From Paramoeba atlantica (lineage: Eukaryota; Discosea): a stretch of 21,488 bases of DNA. Positions 1 through 7,508 of this stretch are shown in pieces. The notes under the pieces were generated by a model that saw only the letters and a program-made list of their open reading frames with translations, was not told the origin of the DNA and searched no databases. The stretch lies in the NCBI GenBank assembly GCA_977017575.1, contig CDRNVI010000220.1, forward strand, positions 1 through 21,488, written 5' to 3'. The stretch's first letter is position 1; each line of letters starts with the position of its first letter. Made by a program: the position numbers and the translations under genes.

Positions 1-150
1 GATAGGGTAAGAATGTGGGTGTTTGTGTGTGTGTGTGTGTGTAGATTTTATAGGAAAAACGTTTTTAAAAGGTGTCATCAAAAGGTTCGTTTAGGGTTAG
101 GGGGGTTGGTTTGTAAGAAAAGTATCCTGTTACACAAAGAACCTTTTTTT
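1..150. repeat. Direct repeat copy 1 with telomere-like TTAGGG tract
   Basis: This stretch recurs at about 672-802 in the same orientation. Both copies share, in order, a TAAGAATGT start, a GT-rich tract, TGTAGATTTTAT, GGTTCGTTTAGGGTTAGGGG and GTAAGAAAAGTATCCTGTTAC. TTAGGGTTAGGGGGG lies at 91-105. A (GT)n microsatellite at 24-42 is longer here than in the second copy. The left end of the copy may lie outside the window. TTAGGG is a common eukaryotic telomere unit, but two units in an interspersed repeat do not show a telomere. Confidence 0.8.
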
Positions 151-255
151 GGCAAAATATATTGATTGGGAAGCAAAGGGAATGAGGGGGAATTCTAGGG
201 TAAATTGTAGATAAAACTGGATTTGCATGACACAATCGGAGATGCACTCCTATAA

Positions 256-492
256 ATGTCTTGTATTTTGTTCGATTTTGAAAATCTGTTGTCTACCACC
301 GTTTTTCGACCCATGTATTTGTTTCGACCCATTGTATTGTGGGCGACGCTGCAGCACCGCGCGGAGGTGCGGCGGTGGGGGGCGTACGTGGGGGCCGGGA
401 CGGTGTTTGGGGAGCAGGCCAGGGGGATGGAGAGGACGGGGGTGGTGGAGGAGTTTAGCGCGGTGAGGGGGGAGGGGGGTAGGGGGGAGTAG
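256..492 (+). other. G+C-rich open frame of unknown origin
   Basis: From about 340 to 490 the base composition jumps to strongly G-rich DNA, unlike the A+T-rich surroundings. A 78-codon frame stays open across it; its middle reads like ordinary globular protein (HRAEVRRWGAYVGAGTVFGE, then an acidic stretch and a Gly/Arg tail). The first 25 codons look like random A+T-rich sequence, so any true exon would begin inside. I recognise no family. It could be a fragment of a transferred or duplicated gene, or an open frame by chance, because G-rich DNA contains few stops. No splice sites or neighbouring exons can be supported. Confidence 0.2.
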
Positions 493-522
493 GGGGTAGA
501 AGGGAGGGACAGGGGGAAGAAG

Positions 523-649
523 AGGGATAAGGGAAAAAGGAGGGATAAGGGAAAAAGGAGGGATAGGGGGAAAAAGGAGGGATAAGGGAAAAAGGAGGGA
601 TAAGGGAAAAAGGAGGGATAAGGGAAAAAGGAGGGATAAGGGAAAAAGA
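523..649. repeat. 18-bp purine-rich minisatellite, about 7 copies
   Basis: Tandem copies of AGGGATAAGGGAAAAAGG run from 523 to 649. The third copy is 19 bp (TAGGGGG in place of TAAGGG) and the last ends in GA. The array sits in a nearly all-purine strand from about 440 to 665, with GGG runs every few bases. Such DNA can form triplex or G-quadruplex structures. Confidence 0.9.
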
Positions 650-671
650 GGAAGGAAGGAAAAAATATAAA

Positions 672-802
672 GGATAGGCTAAGAATGTTGGTGTTGTGCG
701 TGTGTGTAGATTTTATGGGAAAAAGGTTTCATAAAAAGGTTCGTTTAGGGTTAGGGGGGTTGGTTTGTAAGAAAAGTATCCTGTTACAAAAAGAACCCTT
801 TC
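672..802. repeat. Direct repeat copy 2 with telomere-like TTAGGG tract
   Basis: Second copy of the repeat at 1-150, with TTAGGGTTAGGGGGG at 745-759. It differs in the GT tract and by small indels. The two copies bracket the G-rich island and the purine minisatellite, so a unit of about 670 bp may be tandemly duplicated with only one full unit in view. Confidence 0.8.
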
Positions 803-821
803 CTGGTAAGATAAGCCGCGG

Positions 822-894
822 TGCGGATTATTGTTGCACTGCAATAGGCCCTATTGTAGTGCAATAAGCTGTTGCAGTGCAAGAATAATCCGCA
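822..894. repeat. Inverted repeat, 23-bp arms
   Basis: Arms at 822-844 and 872-894 are reverse complements with one mismatch in 23, separated by 27 bp. Each arm contains GCACTGCAA or its complement, and the loop repeats similar TGCAATA words. It could fold as a stem-loop or be the remnant of a foldback element. No RNA gene family is recognised. Confidence 0.75.
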
Positions 895-1256
895 AGTGGT
901 CGAAATGCAATAATATTCCGCAAGCATATTATTATTGCATTGTTACATATTCTCCCCGCAAAAAGCAAAAAGTATAAATGAAGGATAAATTCGTCAGAAA
1001 AAGTATAAATCGCCCAAAGAAAGTACAAATCGTTCAGAAAAAATGGATAAAAGCTCGTCATTCAGTAAAAACTTATTTGTTTAAGTTATTTGCTTAACTT
1101 TGTCGTTTAATCGCTTTCTTGGTCAAACGTCCACCAAAATTTCGGAAAAGTTTTGTCGTCGCTAGATGCTTGTATAAGTTCCTGAGAGAGAGTTCCATAA
1201 GATGCCATGTATAAGTTCTTCAGGTTTCGTTTTGCCAAGGACAAACCCTATAAGTT
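895..1256. other. Intergenic DNA with weak short repeats
   Basis: No gene was seen. At about 968-1045 there are three loose copies of an AGTATAAATCG...CAGAAA unit of about 22-25 bp. The rest is A+T-rich and unassigned. Confidence 0.4.
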
Positions 1257-1316
1257 GTCCAGCTTAATAATAACCTGTCTAGCTTAATAATAACTTGTCT
1301 AACTTAATAATAAGCC
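1257..1316. repeat. Three tandem copies of a 20-bp unit
   Basis: GTCYARCTTAATAATAA plus three variable bases is repeated at 1257-1276, 1277-1296 and 1297-1316. Differences are confined to a few positions. Confidence 0.85.
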
Positions 1317-1344
1317 GCATCTTAATATTATTCCGTCTCCCGGT

Positions 1345-1500
1345 TTAGTACTTATGCCATCTGCAAACTGATGGAAAAGAAAATTTGCTTTTATTCTTCC
1401 GATTCCATCGGATCATGGCACCTTTTATGCCGTACGCTCTTGCAAGATCAGTGATCCGTTGAATCGACTCGGCTGACCAAACCTCTCTCTGTCTTGCACC
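1345..1500 (-). other. Possible remnant of a DNA-binding (HTH-like) coding sequence
   Basis: On the minus strand a frame without an ATG is open between a TGA just upstream of 1500 and a TAA at 1345-1347. It reads VWSAESIQRITDLARAYGIK followed by GAMIRWNRKNKSKF. The 'I..L+..YGI+...I.W..K' spacing resembles the first helix-turn-helix of Tc1/pogo-type transposases. A second minus frame, starting ATG ACA GCA near 1535, overlaps its beginning, so a frame break in an old gene is possible. Short and unproven. Confidence 0.2.
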
Positions 1501-1653
1501 TCAACTGTCGATGTGATATGGATAGGTGCTGTCATTTTCAATCCCCGAAAAAACAAACTCAAAACTCAAAACAATTTAAGGATTTGTTTTGGCGAAAATA
1601 ATCTTAATTGAATAATATCGTAATTAAATACGATCGTAATTACTGCACCCCCT

Positions 1654-1998
1654 CCCCTAGTTATCTTTCACACGTCACCCCCCCCCCCCTAGGTATCTGT
1701 CACTTTTTGGCACTTCGATATTTTTTTCGTCGACTATCCCCCCTAGTTATCTGTCACTTTTTAAAAATAGGTAAAATGCATTTTTCCAAAAAAAATCATA
1801 AAATGAAACTTACATTTTTTCTTTTTATGTTTCAAGCGAATGGTCGTGCGTTGTGCTATGATAAACCGTTTCTGTAATTCCATGTTCTGACTTTTTTTTG
1901 TGACAGACCCCCTCCCTAGTTATCTGTCGCACACTGATCCGCCCAGTTATCTGTCACACACCTGTGCCCCTAGTTATCTGTCACCTTTTCGCGAAAAG
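1654..1998. repeat. Cluster of six CCCCTAGTTATCTGTCAC motifs
   Basis: Near-identical 17-18-mers lie at 1654-1671, 1686-1703, 1740-1757, 1913-1930, 1941-1957 and 1967-1984, all in the same orientation and each preceded by C runs. The last is followed at 1985-1998 by the perfect palindrome CTTTTCGCGAAAAG. The same word, in direct and inverted form around a TTTTCG...AAAA core, recurs near 11535-11587 and 19147-19222. These are probably ends of a MITE family that have piled into one another; no intact element boundaries could be drawn here. Confidence 0.75.
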
Positions 1999-2020
1999 TA
2001 GTAAAAGGTAAGTAGGGGGG

Positions 2021-2043
2021 GTACAGTAAATACAACACTGTAC
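2021..2043. repeat. Back-to-back GTACAGT/ACTGTAC ends
   Basis: GTACAGT at 2021-2027 and ACTGTAC at 2037-2043 form an inverted pair, flanked outside by G6 and inside-out C runs (TATCCCCCCC). The layout suggests two transposon ends meeting head to head. ACTGTAC also ends the MITE at 16900-17074. Confidence 0.4.
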
Positions 2044-2058
2044 TATCCCCCCCTAAAT

Positions 2059-2145
2059 AGATAGTAAATTCTCCCCCCTTACTGTTGAAAAAGCCACACT
2101 AGATTTTTCTTTCGAAGCTACCTTTTTCTCGATTATTGTTATGAT
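2059..2145 (+). promoter_or_regulatory. 5' flank of LRR gene 1, duplicated at 6316-6402
   Basis: These 87 bp run directly into the ATG of the LRR gene at 2141 and match 6316-6402 with four substitutions and no gaps. The block begins AGATAGTAAATTC, has a C6 run, and contains GTTGAAAAAGCCACACTAG and a pyrimidine-rich stretch just before the start codon. The position suggests a 5' UTR/promoter of the LRR family. It could instead be a mobile repeat that supplied the gene's upstream region. Confidence 0.55.
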
Positions 2146-2870
2146 CGGCTCTATACTTTCGGCCGACGTAACGGAGCCGTTAAGAAAGAAAGCCCGGAGA
2201 GACGAAACGAACTCTTCCGACACGACGCTTTCCACAAGTGGGACTTATGAGACTGGAACGTCTCGTCCATCCAAATTCAGTGGTGTATCGTTACCCGTGG
2301 AGTACGATTTAATGAGACTCGTGGGAAACCCTCCACGCGCATGGTCCACCGATACTCCGGGATGTAGATGGGATCGAGTCAGATGTAACGACAAGGGCGA
2401 TGTGATTTGGATAAACTGGAGTGGCAGGTTGGGCTATGACACTAGCGAGAAGCTACACGGTCGGCTCAATGTAAAATATTAGGTTGGGAAACCTAAACCT
2501 ACGGAATAACTACCTGTCGGGTGAGTTTCCCTTTGATCAGTTGCCCCCGAAACTGGAATTCATTATTATATCCGCCAACCAATTCACGGGCACTCCAGAT
2601 TTTCGTCACTTGCCACCCTTTCTAGTCTACCTTGACATGTCTAACAATAGATTTTCTGGTCCTGTTGAATTCGATTTCGTGCACGAAAACTTGCGTGAAA
2701 TGTGCTTAGCTTTTAATGCAGAACTTGAGGGCTTCCTAAAAATCAGAGACGAGTTAAAAAATCTGTATTATAGTGTAGCAAGAACAAAGATTACAGTGAG
2801 CAATGGTGAGATGACGCGCAACAGACCGAGCCGGAGCGCTTGTAGAACACGCGGACGAAGGTACATGTAA
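2141..2870 (+). pseudogene. LRR family gene 1, frame-broken
   Basis: The first frame (2141-2482, 113 aa) starts at an ATG and gives an N-terminal tail with a basic LRKKARR motif, a Ser/Thr-rich linker, LPVEYDLMRLV, and a cap with W-x3-TPGC-x-W-x2-V-x-C. It then runs into a TAG. The +1 frame (2484-2870) carries on with LRRs (NLNLRNNYLSGEF, FIIISANQFTGTPDF, YLDMSNNRFSGPVEF) and a divergent tail to 2870. Compared with the paralogue at 19468, about three residues plus the reading frame are missing at the junction near 2475-2490, which points to a small deletion and not to recoding. The C-terminal part after the third repeat is unlike the paralogues. Parts and family are clear; whether any product is made is unknown. 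Confidence 0.75.
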
Positions 2871-3409
2871 CTTACTGTGTGTAATGGGGAATAGGCACGA
2901 AAAACGTCAGCATACTGAAATTACTTGACAAAGAAATAATCCATGTTGCGGTGGAATATATTCATAAAAAAGATTCAAATAGTTATTTGAAGTTAAATTG
3001 TTATTCGAAATTAAATTGTTATTCGAGTATAAATACTATAGTGTTAGTTTGAAAAATATGGTGTTATTAATATTATCCCCCCTATACTAGCGTTGCCCCA
3101 GTACCGCCCCTTATTCGCGTTGCTTTCGAAGTTCATCCTGCCGCGAAGCGGCATTTTTTTAAATTTTTTTTCCATTCATTTTTTGTGGTCATATTTATGC
3201 AAAAACACGAAATTATGATCTTCGAAATAATTTCATTTTGAGTCGCTTCGTTAACCCAAGTCACTTGGGTGGCTTGGGTGACAAGTGCCTTGTCAACCCA
3301 TGTGCACAGAACATAATTTTATGAGATTTTCCTTTTGCGAACGCCTACTTGTGTAATCGAACATAATTTTCTAATGAATAGGAAAGAAATTATAAAAACG
3401 TAATTTGAT
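2871..3409. other. Intergenic DNA with compact palindromes
   Basis: No gene was seen. At 3139-3153 TGCCGCGAAGCGGCA forms a perfect 6-bp stem with a 3-base loop followed by seven T, which looks like an intrinsic terminator but is more likely chance or a repeat end in a eukaryote. At 3254-3270 ACCCAAGTCACTTGGGT is a perfect palindrome. It overlaps a second imperfect hairpin to about 3302 (TGGGTGACAAG against CTTGTCAACCCA). Confidence 0.5.
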
Positions 3410-3733
3410 TACCGTTACCCCCCCTTAGCCCCCACTTTTTGGCCCAAAACCCATACTTTGTAGCGAAGTAAGGGGGGTGGTGAAGTAAGGGGGTGGTGAA
3501 TTATTAAGGATGGGATTATTAAGTTGTCAAGTTCCTCCAGTAAAATCCTTATCGTCCGTCATGCTCACTTCAGGGTTGAACGAAACTTTCTGTTTCACGC
3601 TTGCCATAGTTCGGAAAGATCATTGACTTTATAAAATGAATTAAAAGATCATTGACTTCTACAGAAAGTAACTAATATCATGAAAATACGCTACGCCCAA
3701 ATTTAGTTTCCAATGTGCCGGCTTAAATATATA

Positions 3734-4114
3734 CTCCCCCTTTCATAATTCTTTATAAATAAATTACAAATTTATTTTACAACTTTCTCGTTGAGATAGT
3801 TGGCCTGATGATGACAAGTAGTGGGTAACCAAACTGCGCGAATCGGAATGCCTTTCTTCGACCTACTTGCGTAGCATAAAACAATTGGAGTTGGGTTGAT
3901 TGTATAAAAATACCGTAGAAACGCTTATTATTATTAACACAAAACCTAAGTTTAATACAGAAACAAGTAACATATTACTCATTGTATACGCAACCCAGGA
4001 AGGAACAACGCGGCGTTTCTAGAACTTTTGGAGAGCTTTCTAGTTTTATATAAATTTATATAAAACTAGAAAGCTTCTTCGGTTCGAACTTATAAAGAAT
4101 TATGAAAGGGGGAG
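3734..4114. mobile_element. MITE nested in the pogo-like element
   Basis: Perfect 25-bp terminal inverted repeats, beginning CTCCCCCTTTCATAATTC, lie at 3734-3758 and 4090-4114. Both are flanked by TA (3732-3733 and 4115-4116), so the element is about 381 bp with a TA target duplication. It has no coding capacity. It inserted downstream of the transposase frame, so it is younger than its host element. The perfect arms also imply recent movement. A 42-bp perfect palindrome lies inside. Confidence 0.9.
4034..4075. repeat. Perfect 42-bp palindrome inside the MITE
   Basis: AGCTTTCTAGTTTTATATAAA is followed immediately by its exact reverse complement, with no spacer. Such perfect palindromes are unstable and usually young. 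It may be a recombination product or a secondary foldback. Confidence 0.9.
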
Positions 4115-4300
4115 TAAAATGAAGACAGAAAATATGATACCTATAGAGGCTTTGCAAGGCACTAAGTAAAACCACAGAAAAACTTAGATACGACGAATAT
4201 TAAAAACGGTGCTGTGGACGTAAAAAGCTGGGGAAGGTGAGGTGCGCTAAGCCCCAACACTGCCGAAAATATATGCAGTGGCCCTGACCTGCGGCCATCG

Positions 4301-4600
4301 TTAGTGCTTTGCGCAGAAATTGTCATTCTCTTCCCCCTTTTCCTCAATTGCATACATGTGATGAAATTTCGTTAAACACCCAGGTTCACTACACTCCCGT
4401 AGAGTTAAATTCACTCGCGTGCAATAACAACACTCCTGTACTGGGGTTGCGTTAAGCGCTGAGTTCCTGTTACGCGTTGACTCTATCGCGGACTTCATGG
4501 CTTTCGCTGCGATTGTGGGACTAATTCGATTTTTTACAGGAACGCGCGTTGGCAGACGAGGGACCTGATTTGGTTCAAGATGAAGCGATGGCTGATGCAT
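4301..4600 (-). CDS. Out-of-frame C-terminal Cys/His finger of the pogo-like transposase
   Basis: This frame overlaps the end of the main transposase frame and lies +1 relative to it. It continues with a basic linker and ends in a Cys/His-rich module: C-x2-C-x9-C-x4-C-x4-HH, then a Cys followed by two residues and a terminal His (CSEPGCLTKFHHMYAIEE, then FCAKH and stop). This spacing resembles treble-clef/PHD-like zinc-binding folds. Such a module at the C-terminus would fit DNA or protein binding by the transposase. The main frame ends at TCT TGA A, and reading on after slipping one base enters this frame. Recoding, a short intron or a plain frameshift mutation are all possible. The ATG at 4600 is probably not a real start. 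Confidence 0.5.
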   Translation of the reverse strand: MHQPSLHLEPNQVPRLPTRVPVKNRISPTIAAKAMKSAIESTRNRNSALNATPVQECCYCTRVNLTLRECSEPGCLTKFHHMYAIEEKGEENDNFCAKH

Positions 4601-6023
4601 CCACCATTGAGTCCGTGATAACGCTTGAGGAGAGTCTGAGCTCGGCTCTGGATTCTATGAGAATCTGTGCGAGATTTTTGGTAAGTGCTGGAACAAGCAA
4701 CTTATTAAATTCGATTTCGTATTCTTCTGAATTCACTTTTGCCAGAGCCTGGGTGGCAAATTTTATTACAAGACTTCGCGTCGGCCGGACAATTTCATGA
4801 GGCGTCGACGCACGCCAGGAGGCAAAACATTCCTTGTAGTACTTTTTAAAAGGCTGGTTGATGGCCATATCCATGAGCTGTGCTTTGGAAGTGCAACCTC
4901 CTGGAACGAATTGAACATCGATTTCTCTCTCACGAAAGAACAATAATAATTCCGCTGTCCGATGAGCAGCGTACAGATCCAAAATAATAAGTGTCTTCCG
5001 CGGAAGATACTTCATTCTGTCAAAGAATTCCGCTTCAGCCCATTTTTTAAATGACTCTCCTGTGTTCCACCCGCTTGTTGTCGTTTTTGCCGTACAATTG
5101 TACTTTTCTGCCGCCCGGAGCACCTCTTTGGAAACCTTTCCAGAGTCTGAATGGGCTTCCCAAATTAAGTGCGGAGGAAACACCTTATGCTCCCACGTGC
5201 TTTCTGCATGCCGTTGGTTCGTAACAGAGCGACCCCAAAACCACGCAGTCAGTGTCTTCTTCTCCTTCCCTGTAGTTAAAACCTTTACACGCTTTGTCCC
5301 TTTAGTGTCGTATGTGATTTCATTGACGGGCTCCCACACAACACAGGTCTCGTCCCCTATTACAATTACAGCGTATCCTCCGCGATCACAATATCGCAGA
5401 GCTATCATATTCAAAAAGGCTTCTATACGCTCGTCCATGTCTTTTGGGACCATTTGGGTTGCTTCATTGACTCTTCGTCGCGAAATATTGGCGAAGGTGC
5501 AAAAACGAATCCAAAATTTTTCTTTCCCTTTGTCGGTAAGGGAACAGAAGTGCTCTGAAATTTCAGCAAAGTACCCCAACATTGTCGGTTTCGTGACTGC
5601 CGAAAGAGACTCGCGTAGCAAAAGCAGTTGCGTCAACTCTTTTTCATATAATTCTTTATTTGCTCGGGGGGGATGATACTGAAACAATTTTCCGAAGCCA
5701 AGTTGAGTAAATTTATGCCAATCTTCTTTTTTCCGATAAATTCTATGTACCGTGCTTACCTCGACCTTGTAATCTCGGGCGGCCACGCTTACAGACTTGC
5801 CGGCATCTATACTAGCACATAGGTTGTTTTTTTGCTGTATGGTAAGATCCACCCGAACCTTCCGCGGCTGCTCAGCAAGCTGGTTAGATGCATTCAATAT
5901 TAATGCGGTGGATGGCGTAGCTGAAGTATCATCGGGGAAGGGCAGTACGGCAACAGTTTCGTGTGGCAACGGTGAGGATAGAGTCACTTGGCTCGCGTTA
6001 AAGAATAGAAGTGGTGGGGCCAT
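4575..6023 (-). CDS. Pogo/Tigger-like transposase (DD35D)
   Basis: The frame is open from 6050; the ATG at 6023 gives 482 aa and looks the better start, the upstream ATG adding nine residues. Counted from the 6050 start, residues 67-110 form a CENP-B/pogo-type helix-turn-helix (IDAGKSVSVAARDYKVEVST). The DDE_1 core follows: D233 in VIVIGDETCVVWE, D358 in LIILDLYAAHR and D394 in QLMDMAINQPFK, with 35 residues between the last two. The DNA-binding domain would bind the element's ends, and the catalytic Asp triad cuts and rejoins DNA in the nucleus. All catalytic residues are present. The frame ends at a TGA (4575-4577); a zinc-finger-like tail lies in the +1 frame. Length suits the family. Confidence 0.85.
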   Translation of the reverse strand: MAPPLLFFNASQVTLSSPLPHETVAVLPFPDDTSATPSTALILNASNQLAEQPRKVRVDLTIQQKNNLCASIDAGKSVSVAARDYKVEVSTVHRIYRKKEDWHKFTQLGFGKLFQYHPPRANKELYEKELTQLLLLRESLSAVTKPTMLGYFAEISEHFCSLTDKGKEKFWIRFCTFANISRRRVNEATQMVPKDMDERIEAFLNMIALRYCDRGGYAVIVIGDETCVVWEPVNEITYDTKGTKRVKVLTTGKEKKTLTAWFWGRSVTNQRHAESTWEHKVFPPHLIWEAHSDSGKVSKEVLRAAEKYNCTAKTTTSGWNTGESFKKWAEAEFFDRMKYLPRKTLIILDLYAAHRTAELLLFFREREIDVQFVPGGCTSKAQLMDMAINQPFKKYYKECFASWRASTPHEIVRPTRSLVIKFATQALAKVNSEEYEIEFNKLLVPALTKNLAQILIESRAELRLSSSVITDSMVDASAIASS

Positions 6024-6241
6024 CGTGTATTGAATAAATATTGAAATCAATGAAAATTTACAATTTCTGACCTGGGTTAACTATCATCACAGAGTAGGAA
6101 TCGGGGGAAAATTCTGACACCCCCCTTACTTCACCACATACGGAGTGGCTAAATGTGGTGAAGTAAAGGGGGAGGTGAAGTAAGGGGGGAGTAACGGTAC
6201 ATTATTTTTTTAATTCTTTTAATAAGACATAGCCCGTCTAA

Positions 6242-6261
6242 GGGATAGTACGTACTATCCC
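6242..6261. repeat. Perfect 20-bp palindrome GGGATAGTACGTACTATCCC
   Basis: A perfect palindrome centred on TACGTA. Its right half, GTACTATCCCC then CTAAAT, also occurs at 2040-2057 next to the other copy of the LRR 5' flank, so it marks the edge of the duplicated unit. Confidence 0.7.
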
Positions 6262-6315
6262 CTCTAAATTAAATCTCACTGCCCACCCCCCTGCTTATTT
6301 GTCAGTTCTGGGAAC

Positions 6316-6402
6316 AGATAGTAAATTCTCCCCCCTTACTGTTGAAAAAGCCACACTAGGTTTTTCTTTCAAAGCTACCTTTTTTTCAATTATTGTTATG
6401 AT
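6316..6402 (+). repeat. Orphan copy of the LRR 5' flank
   Basis: This block matches 2059-2145 in 83 of 87 positions, including the ATGAT at its end. After that point the sequence becomes a TAATTATA repeat and no LRR coding sequence follows. Either an LRR gene copy was truncated here, or the block is a repeat that lies upstream of LRR gene 1 by insertion. Compared with 2040-2058, about 45 bp containing CTTATTTGTCAG is added just upstream. Confidence 0.8.
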
Positions 6403-6541
6403 TATAATTATAATTATCTGTTATGAAGCGGGGACAAGTCAGAGGCAATGACAATACAAAGATATCACTGATACAATGTAGTACAGGGCGGTTTATTTAT
6501 TTAAGATTCTTTCTTTACAGTCATTTCATTACTCAAAATTA

Positions 6542-6897
6542 GTTAAACGGGGGTCCAGTTTCGCATACATGTGACCTCGTACCATACCGGGGGGGGTATG
6601 GTATCGTGACTCGTGGTCGATAGCATACCCCTCCTTGGTTTTTCAGATAGAGAAGGTGTGATGTCCCACGTAGATCATAACTCTATGGAGCATTATTCGT
6701 TTGTTTACTATTTATCGCGTTTTTTCACTTTTATAATTTTTACTGGTGATATTTTTAACCCCTACTGGTAACTTTTGCTGGTAATCACTTTTTTAACATT
6801 TTATCCAAACAACTTACCATACCTGTGACCTGATACCGTACCTGTAACCTCGTACCATACTGGGCGGGGGGTATGCTAAACCGGACTCCCGTTTAAC
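6542..6897. mobile_element. MITE, 356 bp, 27-bp terminal inverted repeats
   Basis: The ends GTTAAACGGGGGTCCAGTTT at 6542 and, reversed, GTTAAACGGGAGTCCGGTTT at 6897 pair over 27 bp with three mismatches. Just inside both ends lies CGTACCATAC. On the left side it forms a hairpin with GGTATGGTA (6580-6603). The flanking trinucleotides are TTA and TCA, which might be a degraded 3-bp target duplication of the PIF/Harbinger type. There is no coding capacity. Confidence 0.75.
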
Positions 6898-7266
6898 TCA
6901 TTCTTTAGTATAACAGGCCGAGAGTAACTAATAGAAAAAATATTCACACTCGAAGTCGGTACTAGGTGACTTGTCCTCCTAGGTGACATATCCGATTTTG
7001 GCCCCTTTTTTCCACTTTTGCGAGGATATGTGAGGGGGGGGGTGACGGTATAGTGCAAGTGCCCAAGTCGATATAATATAGTGCAAGCAGCATAATGTAT
7101 CGATTTGATAAAAAGGAGTCAAAATAATTACACCGACGCGCATTGCAATAACATAAAAAATTAATATGGGGAAAAAGTGTAGTCCTGATTGTTGTTGTTA
7201 GACGCATCGAATAAAGCATGGAAAAATCCTCCGCCTTGTCGTGGCGTTCTGGCTTATGATCGCAAT
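6898..7266. other. Intergenic DNA between MITE and Harbinger-like element
   Basis: No gene was seen. GGTGACATATCC (6973-6984) and GGATATGTGAGG (7023-7034) form an inverted pair with a G8 run after it. CGATATAATATAGTGCAA at 7069 is one copy of the unit that is tandem at 10224-10333. Confidence 0.5.
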
Positions 7267-7293
7267 AGGTGAGGGGCTGCGGATGACGTTAAC

Positions 7294-7334
7294 CGCGGTC
7301 TCGCGTGGTCTCGGCGCGGTCTCGCGCGGTCTCA
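7294..7334. repeat. Left subterminal GGTCTC array
   Basis: GGTCTC occurs at 7297, 7307, 7318 and 7328, spaced 10, 11 and 10 bp, each in a CG-rich context (GCGGTCTCGCG). One-turn spacing puts all sites on one face of the helix, as expected for cooperative transposase or accessory-protein binding. Confidence 0.8.
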
Positions 7335-7508
7335 TATTTGTAAAAGGGTATAATGATATTTTAGAGATTGTCAAATAGTTTTTGTTTATAGTATACGTCT
7401 AAGCAATTTCAATCGCAATTTCGTCTACGCAATTTCAATTGGAATAAATAGAGCGATGTTGAACACAGACCAAGACTGATATTAAAAGATCAATAAAACT
7501 AAACGAAT

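Larger units (their letters stand above)
3412..6197 (-). mobile_element. Pogo/Tigger-like DNA transposon (Tc1/mariner superfamily)
   Basis: The element is flanked by TA on both sides (3410-3411 and 6198-6199), the target duplication of this superfamily. Its ends are inverted repeats: CCGTTAC followed by a C run and TTA on the left, and on the right (reversed) CCGTTACTCCCCCCTTA. Inside each end GAAGTAAGGGGG words repeat at 3464-3500 and 6124-6190, probably transposase-binding sites. The body is about 2.8 kb and holds one minus-strand transposase plus a MITE at 3734-4114, which would make the original about 2.4 kb. The long open frame and matching ends suggest a fairly recent insertion. Confidence 0.85.

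Noticed and set aside
2476-2490. A 12-base GT...AG mini-intron in LRR gene 1
   Set aside because: Removing it would not restore the reading frame, and residues are missing compared with the paralogue; a small deletion fits better.
3139-3160. Bacterial-type intrinsic terminator
   Set aside because: The hairpin plus T run is perfect, but every other sign in the window is eukaryotic, so it is not called as a terminator.
3806-3880. CCTGATGATG followed by a CAAGTAG/CTACTTG stem, like a hammerhead ribozyme core
   Set aside because: The GAAA strand required after stem II is missing (the sequence continues CGTAGCAT) and no cleavage-site stem could be drawn.
4081-4092. GGTTCGAAC resembling a tRNA T-loop/B box
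   Set aside because: It is inside the MITE and has no A box, acceptor stem or anticodon arm at proper distance.
5062-5676. Plus-strand open frame of 204 codons
   Set aside because: It lies opposite the pogo-like transposase, whose catalytic motifs are clear; this is an antisense shadow.
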